This document shows, piece after piece, positions 17,421 through 26,587 of a stretch of DNA of 64,000 bases (position 1 is the stretch's first letter; each line of letters starts with the position of its first letter). The DNA is taken from assembly GCF_019740355.2 (NCBI RefSeq), contig NZ_CP091819.1, forward strand, positions 4,301,763 to 4,365,762, in the 5' to 3' direction. Below the pieces are notes generated by a model. It made no database searches. It was not told where the DNA came from and saw nothing but the letters and a program-made list of their open reading frames with translations. The translations under genes and the position numbers were made by a program. Source of the stretch: Paracrocinitomix mangrovi. GTDB lineage: Bacteria; Bacteroidota; Bacteroidia; Flavobacteriales_D; Crocinitomicaceae.

Positions 17421-17922
17421 CAAAATAAGATTACGCGCAGTTGAGCCATGGGATGTAGATAAAATCCTGGAATGGGAAAACGATCGCAAAAACTGGCGTG
17501 TTAGCAATACCATGGTTCCTTTTTCAAAAGAATTAATCATGCGTTATATTGAAAATGCGCAAGATATTTATACTGCCAAACAAATACGTCTTATCATGAC
17601 TTTGCAGGATAAGTTGACAGCTGTAGGTGCAATTGATCTTTTTGATTATGAACCGCATCACCAAAGAGCGGGAGTAGGGATTCTGGTAGAAAAGGAATAC
17701 AGAGCACAGGGGTTTGCTTCTGAAGCATTAGAGATTATTGAAGAATATGCCCTTAATGTGATTGGAATTAGAAACTTGTATTGTAATATTTTAGAAGATA
17801 ATGAACAAAGCATTCGCTTATTTGAAAAAGCCGGTTACGTTCAAGTTGGTAGAAAAATTAAATGGTTCAATGATCATATAGATTGGTTGGATGAATTGAT
17901 GTATCAAAAAGTATTAGTGTGA
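17407..17922 (+). CDS. GNAT-family N-acetyltransferase (RimJ/RimL type)
   Basis: Acetyl-CoA-dependent N-acetyltransferase. The start MLSGNKIRLRAVEPWDVDKILEWEND is characteristic of the RimJ/RimL-like branch, and the acetyl-CoA loop and following helix appear as VGILVEKEYRAQGFASEALEII. The late NIRLFEKAGY-type motif is present as QSIRLFEKAGYVQVG. Length 171 is standard. It overlaps the preceding gene by 14 bp and the mltG start by 4 bp (GTGA). The substrate cannot be deduced; the operon suggests a cell-wall or translation substrate. Confidence 0.9.
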   Translation: MLSGNKIRLRAVEPWDVDKILEWENDRKNWRVSNTMVPFSKELIMRYIENAQDIYTAKQIRLIMTLQDKLTAVGAIDLFDYEPHHQRAGVGILVEKEYRAQGFASEALEIIEEYALNVIGIRNLYCNILEDNEQSIRLFEKAGYVQVGRKIKWFNDHIDWLDELMYQKVLV

Positions 17923-18965
17923 TTAAAAAAATCGTTTTAATAGGAGGGTTAATTGTTATTGTTTTAGGAGTGATTTTTGGGCTTCCTCTTTACAATTTAC
18001 ACTATTCAAAAATTGATGGTTCAGAAGACCAAATCATATATATTCCAACAGGTAGTAGTTTGGCAGATGTAGCAGCTATTATTGATGAAACGGGAGTTAT
18101 AGAAGAATCTACTTTTTTAGATTACGCGGGTAAATTAGATTTTACAGATGAGAAAGTAGAGCCCGGTAAATATCAGATTACCGGCGGAATGAAAGTGAAG
18201 GAGTTAGTGTATGCATTGAAAAATGGGAACCAGGAAATAAAAGATACTCGTATTACATTCAGTTTTTGTAGAGATGTATATGAAATGGCCGGTGAAGTAG
18301 CACCTGCTATTGAGGCTGATTCTGCCGAAATTGCGGATTACATAATGAGCTCAGAAACAATTTCAAAATATGGTTTTAAAGAAGAAACCATTTGCGCCAT
18401 GTTTTTACCTGATACCTATGAGGTTGGCGAATGGGATATGTCCGCAGAAGAATTTGTTCAATTCATGGCTGATCAATTCAAAGAATTCTGGAGTAATGAA
18501 GGTGAGGGGAGAGGAAACAAGTTAAAAGAGCTTAATCTAAGTCAATCTCAAGTTTCAACTTTGGCGTCAATTTTAGAAGCGGAGCAAGGTTTAGTAACTG
18601 ATGAATGGCCAAAAATAGCAGGTCTTTACTTAAACAGGGTGAAAGACGGATGGAAATTGCAGTCTGATCCAACAGCAAAATTTTGTTGGGGAGATTCGTT
18701 AAAAGGTGTTCAAAGATTGTTGGACGAGCACATGAAAAAAGATTGCCCATACAACACATATATCTATCCGGGACTTCCTCCGGGGCCAATAAGAATTCCT
18801 AGTAAAAAAGCCATAGATGCGGTTTTAAATGCAGAAAAGCATAATTACTACTATATGTGTGCGGCACCAAACAATACCGGATTACACAATTTTGCCGAAA
18901 CCTATTCTCAACACATGGCCAATGCAAGGTTGTGGTGGAAATATGCAGATGAAAGAGGGTATTAG
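17919..18965 (+). CDS. mltG: Endolytic murein transglycosylase MltG, GTG start
   Basis: Inner-membrane lytic transglycosylase that cuts nascent glycan strands and so sets their length. A single N-terminal transmembrane helix at ~4-24 is followed by a LysM-like periplasmic region (SSLADVAAIIDETGVI) and the YceG catalytic domain. The catalytic Glu is probably Glu220 in LASILEAEQG; the family block LQSDPTAKFCWGD and YNTYIYPGLPPGPI are intact. At 348 residues it is complete. It starts with GTG overlapping the stop of the acetyltransferase gene (GTGA), so translation is coupled. Last gene of the five-gene operon. Confidence 0.95.
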   Translation: MIKKIVLIGGLIVIVLGVIFGLPLYNLHYSKIDGSEDQIIYIPTGSSLADVAAIIDETGVIEESTFLDYAGKLDFTDEKVEPGKYQITGGMKVKELVYALKNGNQEIKDTRITFSFCRDVYEMAGEVAPAIEADSAEIADYIMSSETISKYGFKEETICAMFLPDTYEVGEWDMSAEEFVQFMADQFKEFWSNEGEGRGNKLKELNLSQSQVSTLASILEAEQGLVTDEWPKIAGLYLNRVKDGWKLQSDPTAKFCWGDSLKGVQRLLDEHMKKDCPYNTYIYPGLPPGPIRIPSKKAIDAVLNAEKHNYYYMCAAPNNTGLHNFAETYSQHMANARLWWKYADERGY

Positions 18966-18969
18966 AAGA

Positions 18970-19425
18970 CTAAACTATATCGTCATCTAAAATTTCAGGA
19001 TTTTCATTTACTCGGTTGTATCTGACACTTTGAACCAGATAGACAATACTAAAAGCCATCATCATAATTCCGGCCAACATAAATACCTGTCCACCTTCAT
19101 CAAAAGAAGTGTGTGTTGGCTGAGCCATCATGATCAAGTTGAACATGAAACTTACTCCTAACAATGATAAGCCTACAATGGATAAAACTTTGACTGTTCC
19201 TGTTTTTATTTTTACAAGATTCGCAATGTTCTGTATGATAAAAAATAAGTGAATTAAAATAAAAATGAGAGCTGCTTCAGCTGTGATTTCTGCTGCTGAA
19301 GGTCCGTAATAATCCAAAAAATCCCAGGAGCCCCAGTGAGCTCTATTCACAGATTCAATGTAATAGACCGTTGCAGGTACTGTTCCTAATCCCACAATGA
19401 TGCCGACTATGTTAAAAAATTTCAT
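18970..19425 (-). CDS. Four-helix integral membrane protein, unknown function
   Basis: Not recognised. The 151 residues contain about four hydrophobic stretches (IVGIIVGLGTVPATVYYI; AEAALIFILIHLFFII; VLSIVGLSLLGVSFMFNLIMM; VFMLAGIMMMAFSIVYLVQ) and an acidic cytoplasmic-type C-terminus (ENPEILDDDIV). It lies 6 bp downstream of the FGE-like gene and is probably co-transcribed with it. Convergent with mltG with a 4-bp gap. Confidence 0.75.
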   Translation of the reverse strand: MKFFNIVGIIVGLGTVPATVYYIESVNRAHWGSWDFLDYYGPSAAEITAEAALIFILIHLFFIIQNIANLVKIKTGTVKVLSIVGLSLLGVSFMFNLIMMAQPTHTSFDEGGQVFMLAGIMMMAFSIVYLVQSVRYNRVNENPEILDDDIV

Positions 19426-19431
19426 ATTGTA

Positions 19432-21351
19432 TTATTTGGGATAAAAATGAATTACATACCTGAACCAAGGATCTGGAAAGTCTAATTTTTGAGACTTTGT
19501 ATATACTTTTTCTCCTTTTTGAATTTTATCAAACTCTTCCTTTGATGGAACTAAATCATCATAAAGTGGATCATCCATCTCTGCTTTACCGTTGTGATAT
19601 TTCCAATTATAATAGGCTAATGCTTGAGCATAATTAATATCTTTTACCAAAGCCTCCGGATTGGTCCAAAAGTCATATGCTTTAATATTTTCTTTGTATC
19701 CTGAACTGCAAGTAGGGCAAAACTCAATGTACTCGTAATCAGCTAAATTAAATGCATCATTTTTATATGCCCAGTTTTTATTACAAATTTCACATTCAGC
19801 TCCGGGATATAAGTTTATGCTTTCGACAATAATAAAATCACTTAGATCTGAATGTGCCCTCATCCCACTATTTGCTCTTTGAATTTTTTCATTACTGTCA
19901 AAATTTAAGTCTTTACCGTACCATGGGTTTGCAACGTCATATAATTTAGTTTTATCGTCCCATACCAGTTCCCCAAGCTGACTTTTTCTACCTAGATCTT
20001 GCCAATAATATTTATAGAAATAATGTTCAATTTTAAAGTCTCTATAATTTATATTTCCCTTATCATTTAATACCTCATTTTGATTGTTGTATAAATCTTG
20101 AATTAAAGAAGCGTATTGCTGCGGTTCAATTCTCTTTTTCCAACTTCCATTATAATTAAAAAAGAACTTCTCTCTATTTCTAAATCGATCAGACGGATCC
20201 ATTTCTCTCCATGACAGGTTAGCTTCATCATAGTATACATCCTCATAGTCTAACATATCAAGAACATCTTCATGATCAAAAAGATACTTGCCGGTTGCTG
20301 GATTTTTACCAAAATAAATTCGTTCCATAATTACAGAGTCTTGCACCCAAATAAGGAATTCCCAGTAATCTTCATTGGTAATTTGCCAGTGTTTGGTCAT
20401 GTCTACACTATCAATGAGATAAGTCATTTTACAATCACAATCACTTGTATCTGCTAATTTGATTTCTTCTTCTGTTGGTAAAGAAAGATGTACCCTGTAA
20501 TTGTATCCTTTTTCATTTAACTCTTTCTGAAGATATTTTTCTTTATAATGAAGAAAAGCCTTAATCTGTCGGCCAGTTAAACCAATTACCGGATAGTATT
20601 TGCAACTTTCAGCATTTGAATAATGATTCCCTAAATTGTAGTAAAAATCAAAAGGATAAGAAGAGTTACTGGCCCAGATATTTCTATACGGAGCGGCATA
20701 AATTGCATCAAGTAAATTTTTGGAGTAAGAATACCAGAACTTTCTTTCATCAAATACTTTAGCGCTGTAAAAACGCTCATGGGGATAGACATATAAATCA
20801 TTAATCAGAGGAATTATTTGTTCATCTCTAATGCCTTTCATTTCCCATTTTAAATCAAATAATCCGCGGTTGATAAAAGGTTGCGAGGGATCAAATTCAT
20901 TCCAATATAAATTCACAGAATCATAATACACATTTGGATGAATTAACATTTCCCCAATGAGTTCTTCATCAATGGCATTGTTGCCGGTTGGATCATCATT
21001 TGCATAAACGCTCTCCAATGTAAGCGAGTCTTGGATCCATTTCATAAAGTAATTGTACTCCATATTTGAAACCCAGCTCAATCTGAAAATTTTGAAAAGC
21101 TCTCCTTTCTGATTGACGATATCGTCCTGAAACATTAAAAACTCACCTTCATTACTTGCTCCGGTGGTATCATCTTTAAGCGTATTGGAAGGATAAAATA
21201 TAACATTTCCTTCGGGTGTCCATTTGTAATTATCTGTAGCCTCTAACTCAACGAGATCTTTCAGGCCAATTACTTTCTTCAGCTTTTTATCAAGCTGAGC
21301 AACAGTGAATAAGGAAAAGAGAAAAGATAAAGAGAGGAATAAAACTTTCAT
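19432..21351 (-). CDS. Exported GldJ/GldK-like protein with duplicated degenerate formylglycine-enzyme module
   Basis: Signal peptide at 1-18. Two related halves are visible. Residues ~91-170 (WVSNMEYNYFMKWIQDSLTLESVY ... NEFDPSQPFINRGLF) match residues ~321-400 (QITNEDYWEFLIWVQDSVIMERIY ... REMDPSDRFRNREKF). Each is followed by a copy of the FGE-sulfatase signature region: YYPVIGLTGRQIKAFLHYKEK...LSLPTEEE at ~252-296 and DINYAQALAYYNWK...DLVPSKEEF at ~571-607. This layout resembles GldK/GldJ of the gliding/T9SS apparatus, which are FGE homologues without enzyme activity. Two CxxC pairs (520/523 and 545/548) in the second half suggest a metal-binding knuckle. The T9SS role is inference. Confidence 0.72.
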   Translation of the reverse strand: MKVLFLSLSFLFSLFTVAQLDKKLKKVIGLKDLVELEATDNYKWTPEGNVIFYPSNTLKDDTTGASNEGEFLMFQDDIVNQKGELFKIFRLSWVSNMEYNYFMKWIQDSLTLESVYANDDPTGNNAIDEELIGEMLIHPNVYYDSVNLYWNEFDPSQPFINRGLFDLKWEMKGIRDEQIIPLINDLYVYPHERFYSAKVFDERKFWYSYSKNLLDAIYAAPYRNIWASNSSYPFDFYYNLGNHYSNAESCKYYPVIGLTGRQIKAFLHYKEKYLQKELNEKGYNYRVHLSLPTEEEIKLADTSDCDCKMTYLIDSVDMTKHWQITNEDYWEFLIWVQDSVIMERIYFGKNPATGKYLFDHEDVLDMLDYEDVYYDEANLSWREMDPSDRFRNREKFFFNYNGSWKKRIEPQQYASLIQDLYNNQNEVLNDKGNINYRDFKIEHYFYKYYWQDLGRKSQLGELVWDDKTKLYDVANPWYGKDLNFDSNEKIQRANSGMRAHSDLSDFIIVESINLYPGAECEICNKNWAYKNDAFNLADYEYIEFCPTCSSGYKENIKAYDFWTNPEALVKDINYAQALAYYNWKYHNGKAEMDDPLYDDLVPSKEEFDKIQKGEKVYTKSQKLDFPDPWFRYVIHFYPK

Positions 21352-21395
21352 AGGAACTAAAATATATTTTTATTTCATTCCTCTCTTAATAAATT

Positions 21396-23447
21396 TTATT
21401 TTGCCAAATGGCCGTATTGTTTTGAGTAACTTAACATTTGAGCCTCAAAGCTCTCTGGTTGTTTTAATTCAAATCCAACAATTTCTCCATTTTCATCTTT
21501 AATAGGAGTAATTACAGGATTAACAAATCCATTATAAGGAGCAATATCCAAAGTTGCAACTCTATCTAGTACTTCTTTATGAATAGCTTGATCTACTTTT
21601 ACCCCGTAATCTTCAACCAATGCTTTTCCTGCAGCAAAGTCACCCTCTGATTTAATGCGTTGGATTTCTCTCAATAAATCACCAAAAATCACTCTCAGTT
21701 TTTCGTAATCGTGAATTTCAAAATAAGTTTTACCGTCACGTTTTACTTTCTCAATAACGTTTTCTTTTTGACCTTTTTCAAAAGCCCATGCAGCAACTAA
21801 TTGACGGTTTCTCATATGCGCCTCTTCAATGTCTGCACCAGGTTCCAATCTTCTTAATTGAACCATTAAACCATTTCTGATATAATCATCATATTCTGCT
21901 TTACCAACTTCTGTAGATTCAATTAATCCCAATTCAACTAATTTCTCGTCTAATAAGAAATAAAGTGCAACCAAATCAGCTCGGGCTTCTTCTAAGGTAG
22001 AAGCGTAGTTCTTTAAAGTTTCTTTTGGTGTTCCAATTCCTTCATTGATTTTTCCTGAAGCGTGTCCAATAACTTCGTGCATAGCAGTATGCATTTTTGA
22101 ACCTATTTTACCGTGAGCAATTGTTCTGTCAATTTCTTCTTGATCGTGTGCAAATTCAGTTAAAATTCCTTCGCCTCCAACATTGTTGTATGCTTCAACT
22201 ATATTACCTAAGCTTACAGATTTTGAACCATGTTCAGCTCTGATCCAGTTGTTATTTGGAAGGTTAACTCCAATCGGTGTTGAAGGAGATGAATCTCCTG
22301 ATTCACCAGCAACGTTTACAACTTTGTATGAAACTCCAACTACATCTGCTTTTTTGTGCTCATCCATTATTGATGAATTGTCTTCAAACCACTGTGCATT
22401 TTCTGCTAAAACAGCCATTCTGTCTGAAGCTTCAAAATCATTGATCTGAACAATAGATTCATAGGATCCTCTCATTCCTACAGGATCTCCGTATACTTCA
22501 ACAAATCCTTGGATATAGTCAATATCACCTTCAGTAGCTTGTGACCAGGTGATATTATAATCAACCCATTTTTGCAAATCTCCAGTTTGATAATACTCGA
22601 TCAATAATCCAAGCGCTTTTCCTTGTTCTTCATTTTCAGCAACCCCTTTGGCTAGTTCTAACCATTTTACCACTTCTACTATGGCATCATTGTACATTCC
22701 ACCAACTTTCCAAACACGCTCCTCAACAGTTCCGTCATCATTTTTAACCAATTGAGAATTTAATCCAAATTCAACTGGATGAGCTCCGGCATTTGCCATC
22801 TTCTCAGCATAGAATCCGTCAACATCTGCCTGCGTAACATTTTCTCCATAAAAGTTAGTAGCAGAATTTAAAATAAGATCTTTTGAGTCATCAAGACTTA
22901 CTCTTTTCTTATCCGCTTTTGGATCAAACATGATGTCTCTGATAGCTACATCTAATTCAGCACCTGAATCTGCAATTAATTGATCAAAATATTCTCTTGA
23001 GAATTTAGGAAGGAACTTGTCCATTGAGTAATGATGGTGAATTCCGTTTGAAAACCAAACTCTTTTTGTATAAACCATAAAGTTGTTCCATTCTTCACCT
23101 GACTTATCACCTTCATAATTTTCTACGATATGCTCTAGACAATTTCTAATCGCCAAATTATGACGGTAGTTTTGATCCCAGATAATATCTCTTCCGGCTA
23201 ATCCTGCTTCGTATAAGTAGTACACCAATTTTTGTTGGTCCAAGCTCAATTCATAAAAACCTGGAATATCATATTGCAATACTTGAACGTCAGCAAAACG
23301 ATCAATTACGCCAGTTTCTAATGGCGTTTTGTCAATTGCGATTGTGTCTTTTCCATCTGAACCAGAAGAATCACCTGATCCTCCACACGCAGTTAAAATG
23401 GTAGTAGACATTAAAAAAATGGGTAGTACTTTCTTTATAGATTTCAT
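21396..23447 (-). CDS. Dipeptidyl peptidase III (family M49), lipoprotein
   Basis: Zinc aminopeptidase releasing dipeptides from peptide N-termini. The M49 zinc motif HEVIGH is at residues 457-462, with the third ligand region EEARAD at 486-491, matching the HELLGH...EECRAD pattern of the family. The signal peptide ends with a lipobox (ILTAC, Cys21) followed by a Gly/Ser/Asp linker, so the enzyme is lipid-anchored in the envelope; classical eukaryotic members are cytosolic. At 683 residues it is full length. It probably scavenges peptides in the periplasm. Divergent from the FG-GAP gene. Confidence 0.92.
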   Translation of the reverse strand: MKSIKKVLPIFLMSTTILTACGGSGDSSGSDGKDTIAIDKTPLETGVIDRFADVQVLQYDIPGFYELSLDQQKLVYYLYEAGLAGRDIIWDQNYRHNLAIRNCLEHIVENYEGDKSGEEWNNFMVYTKRVWFSNGIHHHYSMDKFLPKFSREYFDQLIADSGAELDVAIRDIMFDPKADKKRVSLDDSKDLILNSATNFYGENVTQADVDGFYAEKMANAGAHPVEFGLNSQLVKNDDGTVEERVWKVGGMYNDAIVEVVKWLELAKGVAENEEQGKALGLLIEYYQTGDLQKWVDYNITWSQATEGDIDYIQGFVEVYGDPVGMRGSYESIVQINDFEASDRMAVLAENAQWFEDNSSIMDEHKKADVVGVSYKVVNVAGESGDSSPSTPIGVNLPNNNWIRAEHGSKSVSLGNIVEAYNNVGGEGILTEFAHDQEEIDRTIAHGKIGSKMHTAMHEVIGHASGKINEGIGTPKETLKNYASTLEEARADLVALYFLLDEKLVELGLIESTEVGKAEYDDYIRNGLMVQLRRLEPGADIEEAHMRNRQLVAAWAFEKGQKENVIEKVKRDGKTYFEIHDYEKLRVIFGDLLREIQRIKSEGDFAAGKALVEDYGVKVDQAIHKEVLDRVATLDIAPYNGFVNPVITPIKDENGEIVGFELKQPESFEAQMLSYSKQYGHLAK

Positions 23448-23557
23448 AAATGCGGAATTTTTAAGAGGTCTAAAAATAAAAATACTTTCTGATTCATCAA
23501 CTATTTGTGAATTCTTTGCGTTTCCTTTGTAAGAGTTTTATGTATCTTAATGGGGTT

Positions 23558-25801
23558 ATGTTAAAATCAATTACTACTACTTTTTTATTCGCTATTTCAA
23601 TCGTGTCTAATGCCCAATTTGGCTTTGAGAGAATTGACACAATAAATGTTATCAATGGAACTGCACAGACAATGCCCTGGGCAGGAGGAATTGATTTTCC
23701 TCAATTCTCCAATATTGATTTAAACTGGGATGGGGTAGAGGATTTATTCATTTTTGATAGAACTTGTGATAAAGTGCTAACTTTTTTACACACTGGTGCA
23801 CCCAATTCAACTCAATATGTTTATGCTCCGGAGTACGAATCTTTGTTTCCAAAAATGCAGAACTGGTGCTTATTGGTAGATTATAATTGTGATGGAAAGA
23901 AAGATATTTACACACACACAATTGGAGGAGGAAGAGTATTTAAAAATATTGGTAATTCAGGAACAGGTCACCAGTTTGAATTGGCTAAAGCAAATTTAAA
24001 AGCTTGGCTTTGGGGAAGCGAAGGTTATATGTATATTTCTTCGGTTGATTTACCTGCTATTTTAGACATTGATGGTGATTCGGATATTGACATTTTAAGT
24101 TTTGGGGTTAGTGGTCAAACCATTGAATATCACAAAAACTTGAGTATGGAAATGTATGGTACTTGTGACTCTATCTACTACGAAACTAAAAATTTATGCT
24201 GGGGAAGATTTAGAGAAAGTTCTTCTACTAATACTGTTACGCTTTATGATACCCTGACATATCCTTGCAATGGTTCAATTACTAATGAAGAGTTTGTTGT
24301 TCCTCAATTAAAAAGTGCAAAACATGCCGGTTCTACAATTATGGCTTTGGATATGAATGATAATGGTGTGATGGATATCGTTTTAGGAGATATTGCCTAT
24401 CCAAATATGACCTTATTAATGAATGAGGGTACAGCACCAAATCAAAATTCAGGAATGATGTCTCAAGATCCGGCTTTTCCTTCAAATTCAATTCCTGTTA
24501 ATATAGACATTCACCCCGGTGGATTTCATGTAGATGTGAATAATGATGGCAAAAGAGATTTCATTGCTGCGCCTAATTCAAAAGTAGGTTCTGAAAACAG
24601 AGAGAGTGTTTGGTACTATCAAAATACAGGGACAGATTTAGCACCTGTTTTTGAACATGTTTATTATGATTTTCTGCAACAAGATATGATAGAAGTTGGT
24701 TCGGGTAGTTTACCTGTTTATTTTGATCACAATGGGGATGGTTTAAAAGATCTTTTAGTGTCACAACATGGAAGATACGATTCAGTTAGTAATAGCTTGA
24801 CTTCGCACATTTATTATTATCAAAATACAGGAACTCAGGCTTCACCTGAATTTACTTTTGTAACAGAGGATTATCAGAACATTGCTCAAATGGGCTTAGG
24901 GAACAATCTTGTATTTTACCCTGCTTTTGGAGATTTAGATGGTGATGGAGATGAGGATATGATTTTGGGCGAATACACGGGGTATTTGTACTTCTTAGAA
25001 AATACAGGTGGTGCGGGAAATCCGGCAATATTTAACACATTCATTATTGTTAATGATAATACGGCCAATCCTATCTTTGAAGGCACGCATGCATACCCAA
25101 CTTTGGTTGACATTGATAGAGACAATGATCTTGATTTGATTTTAGGTAAAAGAAATGGTAAATTATCTTTCTATGAAAATACCGGAAATTCTTCAAATCA
25201 CATCTTCACACAAGTTACTACTGAATTGGGAATGGTAGATGTATCCGAATACTGGACAACAGAAGGACATTCAGTTCCACAGTTTATTGATATTGATAAT
25301 GAATATCACCTGATATTAGGCTCAAAAGTTGGATCATTACATTACTACGATAACATTGATGGTAATTTGGCCGGTAGCTGGAATTTAGTTGATTCAACTT
25401 TGGAAGATATTAATATTGGAACGTACAGTGCTCCTGCCATTTATGATTTAACCAGCGATAATAGGGTAGAGATGATACTTGGAAATCAAAGAGGTGGACT
25501 AGGACTTTATAAGTCTGCTCCATTAACTGATGTAGGTTTCAAAGAAGAAGTTTTAAATGACATTAAGGTTTATCCAAATCCTACTAATGGTCAGCTTACA
25601 ATTGATCTTGGAACAATGCCTTATGAGCAGTTGAGTAAAACAACTTTACAGCTGAGAGACCTAAGTGGTAGGATGATTCTTGAGGTGAATCCTAAACAAT
25701 ATCAAACTACACTTAGCCTTGATCAATTTGCTCAAGGAACATATTTATTGACCGTAATTAACGGATCAGGAAAATTTACTAAGAAAATCTTACTCCAATA
25801 A
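23558..25801 (+). CDS. Secreted FG-GAP/VCBS-repeat protein with T9SS sorting domain
   Basis: The start is ATG 23558 (MLKSITTTFLFAISIVSNAQ), which gives a clean signal peptide; ATG 23540 and GTG 23507 lie upstream in frame. Most of the protein consists of FG-GAP/VCBS-type repeats with calcium-binding-like Asp loops (DLNWDGVEDLFIFD; DIDGDSDIDILSFG; DLDGDGDEDMILGEYTGYLYFLENTG; DIDRDNDLDLILGKRNGKLSFYENTG), forming a likely beta-propeller. The last ~85 residues are a type A sorting domain (IKVYPNPTNGQLTIDL ... AQGTYLLTVING). Probably a cell-surface adhesion or matrix protein; ligand unknown. It overlaps the following convergent gene by 12 bp. Confidence 0.9.
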   Translation: MLKSITTTFLFAISIVSNAQFGFERIDTINVINGTAQTMPWAGGIDFPQFSNIDLNWDGVEDLFIFDRTCDKVLTFLHTGAPNSTQYVYAPEYESLFPKMQNWCLLVDYNCDGKKDIYTHTIGGGRVFKNIGNSGTGHQFELAKANLKAWLWGSEGYMYISSVDLPAILDIDGDSDIDILSFGVSGQTIEYHKNLSMEMYGTCDSIYYETKNLCWGRFRESSSTNTVTLYDTLTYPCNGSITNEEFVVPQLKSAKHAGSTIMALDMNDNGVMDIVLGDIAYPNMTLLMNEGTAPNQNSGMMSQDPAFPSNSIPVNIDIHPGGFHVDVNNDGKRDFIAAPNSKVGSENRESVWYYQNTGTDLAPVFEHVYYDFLQQDMIEVGSGSLPVYFDHNGDGLKDLLVSQHGRYDSVSNSLTSHIYYYQNTGTQASPEFTFVTEDYQNIAQMGLGNNLVFYPAFGDLDGDGDEDMILGEYTGYLYFLENTGGAGNPAIFNTFIIVNDNTANPIFEGTHAYPTLVDIDRDNDLDLILGKRNGKLSFYENTGNSSNHIFTQVTTELGMVDVSEYWTTEGHSVPQFIDIDNEYHLILGSKVGSLHYYDNIDGNLAGSWNLVDSTLEDINIGTYSAPAIYDLTSDNRVEMILGNQRGGLGLYKSAPLTDVGFKEEVLNDIKVYPNPTNGQLTIDLGTMPYEQLSKTTLQLRDLSGRMILEVNPKQYQTTLSLDQFAQGTYLLTVINGSGKFTKKILLQ

Positions 25802-26473
25802 GATGTCGAAGAGTTCTTGAACTTCTTCTTCGTATGTAGCAAAGCTAACCGGACTTAATTCAGCTGGTCTTTCAAATTCTGAGTCTTTCACTTTACGTTT
25901 AACAAAGCTAGTGGCTTTCACTCTCATCATAAGTCCATATCTTTCTACGTCATAAACAACTGGAAGACCTGTAACTGAACTATAGGCGGAAAACCAGGCC
26001 CCATTTTGAACGGCCATGTCTTCTGTAAACCAGGCATCACCAGGTTGTAAAGTGTCAGAAGACAATGATTTTACTGTGTATTTTCTACAATACATTCCTG
26101 CAACGCTATCTTGCTCTTCAGTCTCCTTTATTTCATAATTAGGAGCACTTTCCTTTAATTTTTTAATCTCATCTTTGGTTAACTCTGAGTAGTAGAGTTT
26201 ATCTCCAAAATCCAACCTCATTTCCATGTATTCGTTGGATTCATCAGTAATAACATCAGTTGAAAAAATAGTACCTCTGGCAATTGTTGTTTTCATTTTG
26301 GATCCTTTGAATACAATTGTCATCTCCTTGGGTAAGATGGCCTGCATAAATCCTTCCACTTTCATGTATGGATAAGTGATTTCATAAGTCACTTCTCCCT
26401 CTTCAATAAGTTTCTTTCCACAACTTGCAAAGATGAAAGGGAAAATTAATACTAATGGTAACAGTTTTTTCAT
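25790..26473 (-). CDS. Lipoprotein, DUF4412/GLPGLI-like, unknown function
   Basis: Lipoprotein signal with Cys18 (FIFASC). The mature 210 residues start with GEVTYEITYPYMKVEGF and alternate beta strands. The pattern resembles Bacteroidota lipoproteins annotated DUF4412 or GLPGLI-like: 'makes a symmetric beta structure, then IFSTDVITDESNEYMEMRLDFGDKLYY, then a cleavable-looking CRKYTVKS segment and a final DAWFTEDM'. I see no catalytic motif. Monocistronic, with a consensus -7 box upstream. Confidence 0.72.
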   Translation of the reverse strand: MKKLLPLVLIFPFIFASCGKKLIEEGEVTYEITYPYMKVEGFMQAILPKEMTIVFKGSKMKTTIARGTIFSTDVITDESNEYMEMRLDFGDKLYYSELTKDEIKKLKESAPNYEIKETEEQDSVAGMYCRKYTVKSLSSDTLQPGDAWFTEDMAVQNGAWFSAYSSVTGLPVVYDVERYGLMMRVKATSFVKRKVKDSEFERPAELSPVSFATYEEEVQELFDILLE

Positions 26474-26499
26474 GTGATATATTGAAAATTAAACGGTAA

Positions 26500-26507
26500 C
26501 AAATATA
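26500..26507 (-). promoter_or_regulatory. Candidate -7 box (TATATTTG)
   Basis: Exact TAnnTTTG match on the minus strand 26 bp upstream of the lipoprotein gene ending at 26473. No -33 element seen. Confidence 0.35.
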
Positions 26508-26560
26508 TCATTTTCTGTAAAGGATTAACCTTAAATTTCGACGAGCCAACACAAAAAGAT

Positions 26561-26568
26561 TAAATTTG
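26561..26568 (+). promoter_or_regulatory. Candidate -7 box of arginase-argS (TAAATTTG)
   Basis: Exact TAnnTTTG match 19 bp upstream of the arginase ATG. A TTTCG at 26536-26540, 20 nt upstream, could serve as a weak -33 element. Confidence 0.45.
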
Positions 26569-26587
26569 CAGTCCAAATAATTTAGGT

